Source: Acidobacteriota bacterium | GTDB lineage: Bacteria > Acidobacteriota > Blastocatellia > RBC074 | Length of the DNA: 6,670 nucleotides | NCBI GenBank assembly: GCA_022614735.1 | Contig: JAKEHZ010000328.1 | Location: 1-6,670 of the forward strand | Direction of reading: 5' to 3' | Part shown: in pieces, positions 1 through 5,842 of the stretch | How positions within the stretch are numbered: the stretch's first letter is position 1 | Layout: each line of letters opens with the position of its first letter | The notes under the pieces: generated by a model | The model's input: the letters and a program-made list of their open reading frames with translations, nothing else | Databases searched by the model: none | Told to the model about the DNA's origin: nothing | Position numbers and translations under genes: made by a program

Positions 1-17
1 AAATCTGGATTTGAGTG

Positions 18-44
18 GTCGAGCCATAGGTCATAAGGCTCGAC
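18..44. promoter_or_regulatory. 8-bp perfect inverted repeat upstream of the cluster
   Basis: GTCGAGCC (18-25) and GGCTCGAC (37-44) are exact reverse complements separated by an 11-base loop. The repeat lies about 85 bases before the first probable start codon. No T-run follows the right arm, so it is not a classical intrinsic terminator. It could be an operator, an mRNA leader hairpin, or the end of an upstream transcription unit lying outside the window. No convincing -35/-10 pair was found next to it. The repeat is seen directly; its role is unknown. Confidence 0.4.
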
Positions 45-117
45 AAATGTCAACTAAAAGTGAATCTCAAAATCTGCTCAAAAGTGAGCGAACCGTAAGT
101 TTTCATGAACAACAATC

Positions 118-123
118 GGGAGG
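118..123 (+). promoter_or_regulatory. Shine-Dalgarno site of the truncated TIR gene
   Basis: GGGAGG ends four bases before the ATG at 128. The in-frame upstream starts (TTG at 11, ATG at 47) lack a comparable site. The residues they would add are polar, low in complexity and precede the conserved start of the TIR fold. The site therefore favours 128 as the start. Confidence 0.6.
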
Positions 124-127
124 TTCC

Positions 128-511
128 ATGTTCGATCCCCCATCGGCGAAACAGGCGCGCATATTCATCAGCTACAAACATAAAGTCGAGCCTGACCAAT
201 CAGTCGTTGATCAGGTCGTCCAAGCGCTCGATCCACATCACACCGTATTCATTGACAAAAAAATCCTGCCCGGTCTGGAGTGGGGTAAATGGATTCAGGA
301 TCGAATCAATGAATCCGACTTCCTGATCGGCTTTCTCACCGCTCAATCGGTCTGGAGCGAAATGGTGCGGGCGGAAATCCAAATCGAGTGTGACGAAGAT
401 GCGGATAAAGATAAAAGGTGTAATTGTGCTCAATCGAGCCTAACCCTAAAACTTCAGTCTAGAGTAGGATCACATGTTGAAAGTATTTCTGTCATACGCA
501 CGTGCCGATAA
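128..511 (+). CDS. Truncated TIR-domain protein (probable gene remnant)
   Basis: This 127-aa product begins with a clear TIR fold. It shows the first strand RIFISY (residues 11-16), an EPD..SV helix start, VFID (40-43), SDFLIGFL (63-70), and a S..SEM.RAE segment in which E83 sits at the usual TIR catalytic glutamate. Up to about residue 86 it aligns with the TIR inside the 846-aa protein downstream, which has FISY, EPD.SV, VFID, ADFLI and S.M..EE. After that the similarity stops. The second half of the TIR (the ILPVR-like strand and following helices) is replaced by a charged, low-complexity tail that runs 38 bases into the next gene. In the +1 frame, 417-440 reads GVIVLNRA before a stop, which could be the frameshifted lost strand. 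TIR domains normally need about 130-150 residues, so this product is probably not a working enzyme. Related TIRs are often fused to an AAA-like NTPase, so this is best read as the 5' stump of a TIR-NTPase paralogue. A functional short peptide cannot be excluded. Confidence 0.6.
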   Translation: MFDPPSAKQARIFISYKHKVEPDQSVVDQVVQALDPHHTVFIDKKILPGLEWGKWIQDRINESDFLIGFLTAQSVWSEMVRAEIQIECDEDADKDKRCNCAQSSLTLKLQSRVGSHVESISVIRTCR

Positions 512-1886
512 CATTAAAGGTGCTGCGCGTCTTCGAGACGAACTAAAGTTTGCCTTTGATGTCTGGCGCGATATTGAAGACATGCAAAGCGGAGAATCTT
601 GGAGAGAGCAACTCAGCGATGCGCTCCATGAGGTTGACGTCGTGATCGTCTTGCTCACCCCAGCGGCTGTGGCGTCTTCCCATGTCACTGAGGAGTGGAA
701 AGGGGCCCGATTACTAAAAAAGCCCGTGATCCCGGTGCTGATCTCACCCTGCACTATTCCTGAAGAGCTTCGAGAAATTCACTATCAGAATTTGAGCGAT
801 CCAGACAATTATGGACAAGGTCTCATGGCGCTTCGTAATGATCTTACTAAAGCATATGACTCAATCTATCAGAAGCTTAAGGATGACTTGTCAAACCACT
901 TGAAAAAAGACGCGCTCGCTCTTTTCCATCCGATCCTCAAGAAATTACTGCACTGGTCTAATCTCAAGTTTTACCCTCCTAGAATTCTCAACGCGTTTAC
1001 AGAGCTTGTGGACTGGATGAATGCCGATTACAGACAGGGCCACTCTCTCGCTGACATTTTCGATCAGGCTATTACAGGTAACTATGCAAAGCCGGGGTCT
1101 GACCTACATACTGTATTCGAAGCTAATAGGAACATATTTGAAACCGTCCTAGGCTTATTTCGCGCTGAGGTAAAACTCGGCGAAATAATTCCAATCGTGC
1201 TTCTAATCATGAACGAAACTGAAGCGCAAGAGCTAGCTTCTGGAGCGGCTTTCGATGGTTATCCAAATAGATTACGTAGCGAATTTAAGAAGTTACAATC
1301 AATGCTAAAGAAAAACGGTTTGGCCAATTGGGTCAGTAACTATAAAGAGACTTCTGCCGACTGGCAACCTTTCGGCAGCGAAGCAGATGGAGAAAACATT
1401 CAGCAATTGGTCGGAAAAGCTTTGAAGATGATTGCATCTCCCAGTCACACGCTTATCCCTTCGTTTAAAGACATCCACAGGCTGAACGATATAAGCTCTA
1501 GGCAACTACTAAGGCAATTGCGTTACGATGGGTGTATTGTGATTATAGACGGCATTTCAATGCGGCACCCTAAACTTTTACGAGCATTTCACCAAACAGC
1601 TCTTGATTCGTCTCATCGCACTTCAATCGTCACAATTGCTCCTGCTCAATCGACTTTTCAGCTATTACGTGAAATGTCCTTTGTCCTGCAACTCAAAGTT
1701 TCGGACTTAGAGTTGGCCAAGCGCCGCTATGACTATAATGAAGAGTATGGCATCTGCGTCGAACTTTCGGATGCGAACGATCTTCAACGGTGGATATTGG
1801 ATCGAGTAAGAAAGATGTATTTGCCGCAAGCGGCTGCACAAACCAGCATCAAAGATTTCATGTTCGAGAATTTCGGAAGACCCTAA
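474..1886 (+). CDS. TIR-domain protein with uncharacterised C-terminal region
   Basis: This 470-aa protein has a TIR domain at about residues 2-125: VFLSYARAD (4-12), FDVWRDIEDM (28-37) for the second strand and BB-loop area, VDVVIVLLTPAAVASS (54-69), then TEEW with E74 at the expected catalytic glutamate, and PVIPVLI (84-90). Bacterial TIRs with this glutamate commonly cleave NAD+ or make cyclic-ADP-ribose-type signals, so NADase activity is a fair family-based guess. Residues 130-330 are mostly helical-looking and are not recognised. Residues 340-450 look alpha/beta, with hydrophobic strands GCIVIIDGIS (353-362) and TSIVTIAP (383-390). They resemble the Walker B and sensor strands of a P-loop fold, but no Walker A motif is visible. 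No signal peptide or membrane segment is seen. AGGA at 466-469 is four bases from the ATG. The stop abuts the next start with no gap, which implies coupled expression with the ATPase-TIR-NTPase protein, its likely partner. Confidence 0.85.
   Translation: MLKVFLSYARADNIKGAARLRDELKFAFDVWRDIEDMQSGESWREQLSDALHEVDVVIVLLTPAAVASSHVTEEWKGARLLKKPVIPVLISPCTIPEELREIHYQNLSDPDNYGQGLMALRNDLTKAYDSIYQKLKDDLSNHLKKDALALFHPILKKLLHWSNLKFYPPRILNAFTELVDWMNADYRQGHSLADIFDQAITGNYAKPGSDLHTVFEANRNIFETVLGLFRAEVKLGEIIPIVLLIMNETEAQELASGAAFDGYPNRLRSEFKKLQSMLKKNGLANWVSNYKETSADWQPFGSEADGENIQQLVGKALKMIASPSHTLIPSFKDIHRLNDISSRQLLRQLRYDGCIVIIDGISMRHPKLLRAFHQTALDSSHRTSIVTIAPAQSTFQLLREMSFVLQLKVSDLELAKRRYDYNEEYGICVELSDANDLQRWILDRVRKMYLPQAAAQTSIKDFMFENFGRP
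1875..1880 (+). promoter_or_regulatory. Shine-Dalgarno site inside the end of the 470-aa gene
   Basis: GGAAGA lies six bases before the ATG at 1887, within the last codons of the preceding gene. That gene's TAA (1884-1886) directly touches the ATG, so ribosomes finishing the first gene can restart on the second. The site supports 1887 as the true start. Confidence 0.5.
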
Positions 1887-4427
1887 ATGATTTATACATT
1901 TTACTCATTCAAAGGTGGTGTTGGGCGTACGATGGCGCTAGCAAATATCGCTGAAATACTATATCGGCACGGTCTCAATGTGCTGATGGTGGATTTCGAC
2001 TTAGAAGCGCCTGGACTGGAAAGATTCTTCAATGTGAGTACGTCGATTCATAAGCCGAACGATGTTATGGGTAAAAGAGGAATCATTGACTTGTTGTACT
2101 CCTACAAGGAACTGCGTTCTCTGCCTCGTCCCTCACAGCCCTTGCCGACTGAGTCCGAAGTCCGCCAAAGTCCCGACCTGTTTCCCTTCCAGGTTGAACC
2201 GTTATCCAACTTCATCGTCCGGATCTATAGGAGGTCACGCAATCGAGGAACACTTTCTTTGATTCCAGCCGGTTTGCGCAAAGGAGATGAATTTACGAAT
2301 TACGCGCGCCGTGTACGTTCTTTTGATTGGGATGACTTTTATGTTAATTGGGATGGTGAGCAGTTTTTTGAATGGTTTCGTCGCGAAACAGAAAAACTAG
2401 CTGACGTCGTCTTGATAGATAGCCGCACTGGCGTCACTGAGATGAGCGGGGTTTGCACTTACCAGCTTGCGGATATCGTACTCATGTTCGTTGCGCCGAA
2501 TCAGCAGAATCTCGACGGCATCTCGATGATGGCACATAGTCTTTCCAATTCTAAATTAATCACAGAAGGCCGCAACAGGCGCCCGCTCTCCCTTCTCGTG
2601 ATCCCAAGTCGCGTGGAACATAGTGAGGCAGAACTACTCGACAAGTTTGCCGACCAGTTCGATCAAATGCTGGGAACGTTACCTTTCTTCACACTGGAGT
2701 TCGAGAAAAATGCCTTTATTGATCTGAAAATTCCCTATGTGCCATATTACGCGTATATGGAGAATGTGGCAGTACGCGAACCTGAGAGAGCCAGCGCAGC
2801 TGATATGATCAAAGCTTATGAGCGAATCTCTGCCACGATCGCACAGTTAGAACCTCCCGCGGGTCCCTTACGGAAATTGTATAGAAAACGATTTCGCATT
2901 TTCATCAGTTATTCTAGCAGCGCTGAACCTGATCGAAGTGTTGCCTTACAAATTTTGGAGGCGCTACAACAACGCGAAGACTGTGAGGTGTTTATTGACC
3001 AAATGATCCCTGTAGGAGTGGTTTGGGCAGAATACCTCAGAGGTGAGTTGGAGAGAGCAGATTTCTTGATAGCTCTTCTCTCACAGAACTCTGTGCGAAG
3101 TGATATGTTCAGAGAAGAAGTCCAGATGGCACATGAACTAGCCAGAGAACGGAATGGTCGTCCGGCAATCCTGCCAGTGCGTCTGGCCTTCAAAGGTTCT
3201 CTTCCTTATAGCCTAGCAGCGTATCTCGATCGCATCCAATGGGCGTCGTGGGAAAACAGCGAAGACACCTCTCGGCTTATCGAGCAAATCACGCAATCCA
3301 TTACGGGACAGCCTCTATCAATCAGTGAGTTACAATCCAAATCGTGGCTGATCCAGCCTAGCGAGGTATTGCTGCCGCCCCAGCCATCGTCAGCACAACC
3401 CATCAGGCTAGAGATGGCGGAAGGCACAGTCCCACCTCAATCTATCTTTTACGTGACGCGGCTGACAGATCACATTGCATTGGAAGCGATACAGCGGCAG
3501 GGTGTAACTATTACGATTAAAGGACCGCGCCAAATCGGGAAAAGCTCGCTGTTGATGCGAACTATCGAACAGGCTATTCGGATAGGAAAACGCGTTACCG
3601 TCCTTGATTTTCAACTTTTCGATCAATCCGTGCTAGCCAACGCCGATCTCCTCTATCGCCGCTTCTGCGAGATGGTCACGGATGAACTTGAGATCGAGAG
3701 CCGCGTCGAAGAGTATTGGGACTCGCCACTCGGAAATAGCCAACGGTGCACCAGATATATTAGTCGCTACATTCTCAGAGAATTAGACGTCCCGCTTGTG
3801 ATAGCGATGGATGAAGTTGATATGCTCTTCGATACAAATTTTCGTTCAGATTTCTTTAGCATGCTGCGAAGTTGGCATAACTCTCGCGCCAACATCGCTA
3901 CGAAGATTTGGAAACAACTTGATCTAATACTAGTCACTTCGACCGAGCCTTATCAATTGATTGAAAACCTGAATCAATCGCCGTTTAATGTGGGCGAAGT
4001 AATCAACCTTGAAGACTTCACGAGTACGGAAGTATCCGACCTGAACCTGCGTCACGGCTCACCATTCAATGACAAAGAAGAAAAGGAATTGATGCAATTG
4101 ACCAACGGTCATCCTTACCTTGTGCGCCGTGCGCTCTATATGGTTGCCAGCGGACGTATCTCTGCCGCTGGCCTGTTCACTGAGGCCAAATCGGATCAAG
4201 GACCGTTTGGCGACCATCTTCGCCATCACCTCTTCCGAGTTCACGATAAGCATGATTTGATTGATAGTTTATGTGAAGTACTAAAGCGAAACACTTGCCA
4301 GGATGAAACTACCTTTTTCCGTTTGCGCGGTGCGGGTTTGGTGCGTAGAGAGGGAGGGGGCGTGAGGCCGCGTTGTCAGCTTTACGCTGACTTTTTTATG
4401 GAGCATCTTAAATGTCAAGAGAGATAG
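1887..4427 (+). CDS. KGGVGR-type MinD/ParA-like ATPase - TIR - AAA-like NTPase fusion
   Basis: This 846-aa protein has three modules. Residues 1-325 are a MinD/ParA-like (SIMIBI) ATPase. Its deviant Walker A is SFKGGVGRT (7-15), followed by VLMVDFDLEAPGL (32-44) and the Walker B strand VVLIDSRTG (174-182). The signature lysine K9 is kept, but the usual P-loop lysine is arginine (R14), a hallmark of a distinct KGGVGR subgroup. Residues 336-475 are a TIR domain: RIFISYS (337-343), CEVFID (366-371), ADFLIALLS (391-399), catalytic-position E411, and AILPVRLAF (427-435). Residues 515-846 are an AAA-like (AAA_35 type) NTPase: Walker A GPRQIGKSS (546-554), Walker B LVIAMDEVD (637-645), a sensor-like LILVTSTEP (680-688) and NGHPYL (740-745). 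A winged-helix-like end, RGAGLVRREG (814-823), follows. All catalytic motifs look intact except the K-to-R change. There is no membrane segment, so it is probably cytosolic. The start fits the family, which begins just before the P-loop. The role is inferred: a nucleotide-gated switch carrying its own TIR effector. Confidence 0.92.
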   Translation: MIYTFYSFKGGVGRTMALANIAEILYRHGLNVLMVDFDLEAPGLERFFNVSTSIHKPNDVMGKRGIIDLLYSYKELRSLPRPSQPLPTESEVRQSPDLFPFQVEPLSNFIVRIYRRSRNRGTLSLIPAGLRKGDEFTNYARRVRSFDWDDFYVNWDGEQFFEWFRRETEKLADVVLIDSRTGVTEMSGVCTYQLADIVLMFVAPNQQNLDGISMMAHSLSNSKLITEGRNRRPLSLLVIPSRVEHSEAELLDKFADQFDQMLGTLPFFTLEFEKNAFIDLKIPYVPYYAYMENVAVREPERASAADMIKAYERISATIAQLEPPAGPLRKLYRKRFRIFISYSSSAEPDRSVALQILEALQQREDCEVFIDQMIPVGVVWAEYLRGELERADFLIALLSQNSVRSDMFREEVQMAHELARERNGRPAILPVRLAFKGSLPYSLAAYLDRIQWASWENSEDTSRLIEQITQSITGQPLSISELQSKSWLIQPSEVLLPPQPSSAQPIRLEMAEGTVPPQSIFYVTRLTDHIALEAIQRQGVTITIKGPRQIGKSSLLMRTIEQAIRIGKRVTVLDFQLFDQSVLANADLLYRRFCEMVTDELEIESRVEEYWDSPLGNSQRCTRYISRYILRELDVPLVIAMDEVDMLFDTNFRSDFFSMLRSWHNSRANIATKIWKQLDLILVTSTEPYQLIENLNQSPFNVGEVINLEDFTSTEVSDLNLRHGSPFNDKEEKELMQLTNGHPYLVRRALYMVASGRISAAGLFTEAKSDQGPFGDHLRHHLFRVHDKHDLIDSLCEVLKRNTCQDETTFFRLRGAGLVRREGGGVRPRCQLYADFFMEHLKCQER
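4400..4403 (+). promoter_or_regulatory. Shine-Dalgarno site for the 365-aa NTPase gene
   Basis: GGAG lies eight bases before the ATG at 4412, inside the last codons of the 846-aa gene. Together with the 16-base gene overlap it indicates translational coupling and supports 4412 as the start. Confidence 0.45.
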
Positions 4428-5509
4428 ACCGAAAAATCTATACAGTTGGCGGAACGGTATCACCCAGGCGTGAAGGCTACTATCTTTCGCGGCCTGCCGA
4501 TGACCACCTGTTGAGGCTCTGCCGAGAAGGCACGTTTGCCTACGTTCTTACCGCTCGCCAACTGGGTAAATCGAGCCTGATGGTCCACACCGCCCAGCGG
4601 CTTAGGCAGGAAGGCGTCTGCTCTGTGATCATTGACCTTTCGAAGATCGGCGCGCAGGTCACTCCCGAACAATGGTATATTGGCCTGCTCGTCGAAATCG
4701 AGGAGCAATTGGCGCTCGACGTAGATCTCGTCAAATGGTGGCGAGATCACGCACAAATCGGCTTCGCGCAGCGCCTGACGAAGTTCTTCCAGGAAGTTCT
4801 GCTCAAAGAGGTCTCCGCGCCGATCGTCATTTTCGTTGATGAGATAGACGCTACGCTGAGCCTCGATTTCACCGACGATCTCTACGTCGCGATTCGCGAT
4901 CTCTACCATGCCCGTGCCACCTCGTCCGAATTCAAACGCCTCTCGTTCGCGGTCATCGGCGTGGCCACGCCCGGTGAGCTAATCCGCGACCCGCAACGCA
5001 CGCCGTTCAACATCGGCCAGCGCGTTGACTTGGGCGATTTCACTTATGAAGAGGCCGTGCCGCTCGCCAAAGGCTTGAACCTCCCGCCTGGAGAGGCAGA
5101 ACAGACCCTGCGCTGGGCGATGAAATGGACGAACGGACATCCTTATCTTACTCAGCGCCTCTGCATAGAGATGGTGGACGCGCGCCGTTCGTATTGGACA
5201 GAAGACGACGTTGACCGCATAGTAGCCGCGACCTTCTTCGGCGTGATGAGCGAGCAGGACAGCAACCTGCAATTCGTCCGCGATATGCTTACCAAACGCG
5301 CGCCCGATGTTGACGGCGTACTGACGACTTACAGAGAGATTCTCGCCGGCGCCTGCCCGGTGCTTGACGAAGAGCAATCCATCGTTAAATCGCATCTGAA
5401 ACTTTCTGGCGTCGTTCGGTGCGAAGGTTCAGAGTTGCGAACGCGGAATCAGATTTACGAGATGGTGTTTGATGAGGAGTGGGTGAAAGATAATCTGCCA
5501 AGCAGTTGA
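4412..5509 (+). CDS. AAA-like (AAA_35/STAND-type) NTPase, apparently truncated from an NTPase-WD40 protein
   Basis: This 365-aa protein has an N-terminal cap YTVGGTVSPRREGYYLSRPA (10-29), typical of AAA-like NTPases placed ahead of WD40 repeats. It continues with Walker A TARQLGKSS (47-55), Walker B PIVIFVDEID (137-146), sensor-like FAVIGVATPGEL (179-190), RTPFNIGQ (196-203), and WTNGHPYLTQRL (239-250). A winged-helix-like segment follows, LKLSGVVR (329-336) and RNQIYEMVFDEEW (345-357). All NTP-binding motifs look intact. The domain is paralogous to the C-terminal third of the 846-aa protein, with which it overlaps by 16 bases. The reading ends abruptly at DNLPSS, exactly where relatives (from memory of the family) continue through a conserved Trp into a basic stretch, a membrane segment and WD40 repeats. 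The next codons in frame do encode a basic stretch and a hydrophobic segment. The TGA is therefore probably a nonsense change of that Trp codon. The product could still be a soluble NTPase lacking its sensor. Confidence 0.88.
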   Translation: MSREIDRKIYTVGGTVSPRREGYYLSRPADDHLLRLCREGTFAYVLTARQLGKSSLMVHTAQRLRQEGVCSVIIDLSKIGAQVTPEQWYIGLLVEIEEQLALDVDLVKWWRDHAQIGFAQRLTKFFQEVLLKEVSAPIVIFVDEIDATLSLDFTDDLYVAIRDLYHARATSSEFKRLSFAVIGVATPGELIRDPQRTPFNIGQRVDLGDFTYEEAVPLAKGLNLPPGEAEQTLRWAMKWTNGHPYLTQRLCIEMVDARRSYWTEDDVDRIVAATFFGVMSEQDSNLQFVRDMLTKRAPDVDGVLTTYREILAGACPVLDEEQSIVKSHLKLSGVVRCEGSELRTRNQIYEMVFDEEWVKDNLPSS

Positions 5510-5632
5510 CGCAAGCGAGCCAGGGATTCAGTGATTACGTTGCTCGCTGCTGTTTCAATTTTCTTCCCGTCTTTCTCGGTCTCCGCAGGAAAAAACAGTC
5601 GGATTGAAAGGCCATTGGCAGAAGCTTCGTAA
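5510..5632 (+). pseudogene. Read-through extension of the NTPase gene: basic stretch plus membrane-like segment
   Basis: In the same frame as the 365-aa gene, directly after its TGA, the codons read RKRARDS and then the hydrophobic stretch VITLLAAVSIFF, followed by PSFSVSAGK. The frame closes at TAA 5630-5632. Positive residues followed by about 12-18 hydrophobic residues have the layout of a cytoplasm-anchored membrane segment. Related NTPase-WD40 proteins carry such a segment at this point. It is seen in the sequence as an open frame; its status as a former part of the upstream gene is inferred. From about 5585 on it may already be past a deletion junction. Confidence 0.45.
5514..5548. repeat. 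7-bp inverted repeat just after the NTPase stop codon
   Basis: AGCGAGC (5514-5520) and GCTCGCT (5542-5548) are exact reverse complements around a 21-base loop. A T-rich but interrupted stretch follows (5551-5565). As a terminator it would be weak because of the large loop and broken T-run. It may be fortuitous within former coding sequence. Confidence 0.2.
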
Positions 5633-5790
5633 GCGGCGATAGGACAGCCCGCATCTACCCACGAGTGATGTTTATGTCTTTCGATGAATTGATGGAGTTG
5701 GCGCGCAAACTGCCGCCGCGAGAATTGACGCCGGAGGAGAGCGAGAGGTATCTGCACGAGCCGCAAAGCAGGCAGGAAAATCGGAAGTGA
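5608..5790 (+). pseudogene. Remnant of a WD40-repeat C-terminus (last blade and tail)
   Basis: This frame is open from 5608 to TGA 5788-5790, shifted relative to the upstream NTPase gene. It reads VSGDRTARIYPRVMF and then DELMELARKLPPRELTPEE and SERYLHE. SGD.TARIYP is the end of a WD40 blade. The ELM.LAR...RELTPEE..RYLHE tail matches the usual C-terminus of AAA-like NTPase-WD40 proteins as I recall it. Only the last half blade and tail survive; all other blades are missing between the membrane-like segment and this point. An ATG at 5668 could start a 40-aa peptide, but it has only a weak ribosome site, so a gene remnant is much likelier. It shows that the NTPase gene once extended to 5790, about 50 bases before the next gene. 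Confidence 0.6.
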
Positions 5791-5830
5791 CAGCCCTAAA
5801 TCGAATAACAACCCGAAGTAGCAACCGGAC

Positions 5831-5836
5831 AGGAGA
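5831..5836 (+). promoter_or_regulatory. Shine-Dalgarno site of the TPR-S gene
   Basis: AGGAGA ends six bases before the ATG at 5843, the best-spaced ribosome site in the window. It fixes the start of a gene that would otherwise be hard to call because its stop lies outside the window. Confidence 0.65.
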
Positions 5837-5842
5837 CGCCCA

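Noticed and set aside
11..127. Upstream extension of the truncated TIR gene from TTG 11 or ATG 47
   Set aside because: The extra residues are polar and not part of a TIR fold, there is no good ribosome site, and the frame would run through the 18-44 hairpin. ATG 128 has a clear GGGAGG.
4460..5395. Minus-strand frames of 149 and 138 codons inside the 365-aa NTPase gene
   Set aside because: They are antisense shadows of a gene with intact Walker A and B motifs; no ribosome site or family match.
5668..5790. Independent 40-aa small gene
   Set aside because: The matching WD40-tail similarity starts upstream of its ATG in the same frame, so it is better explained as a remnant of a larger gene. 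The ribosome site is weak.
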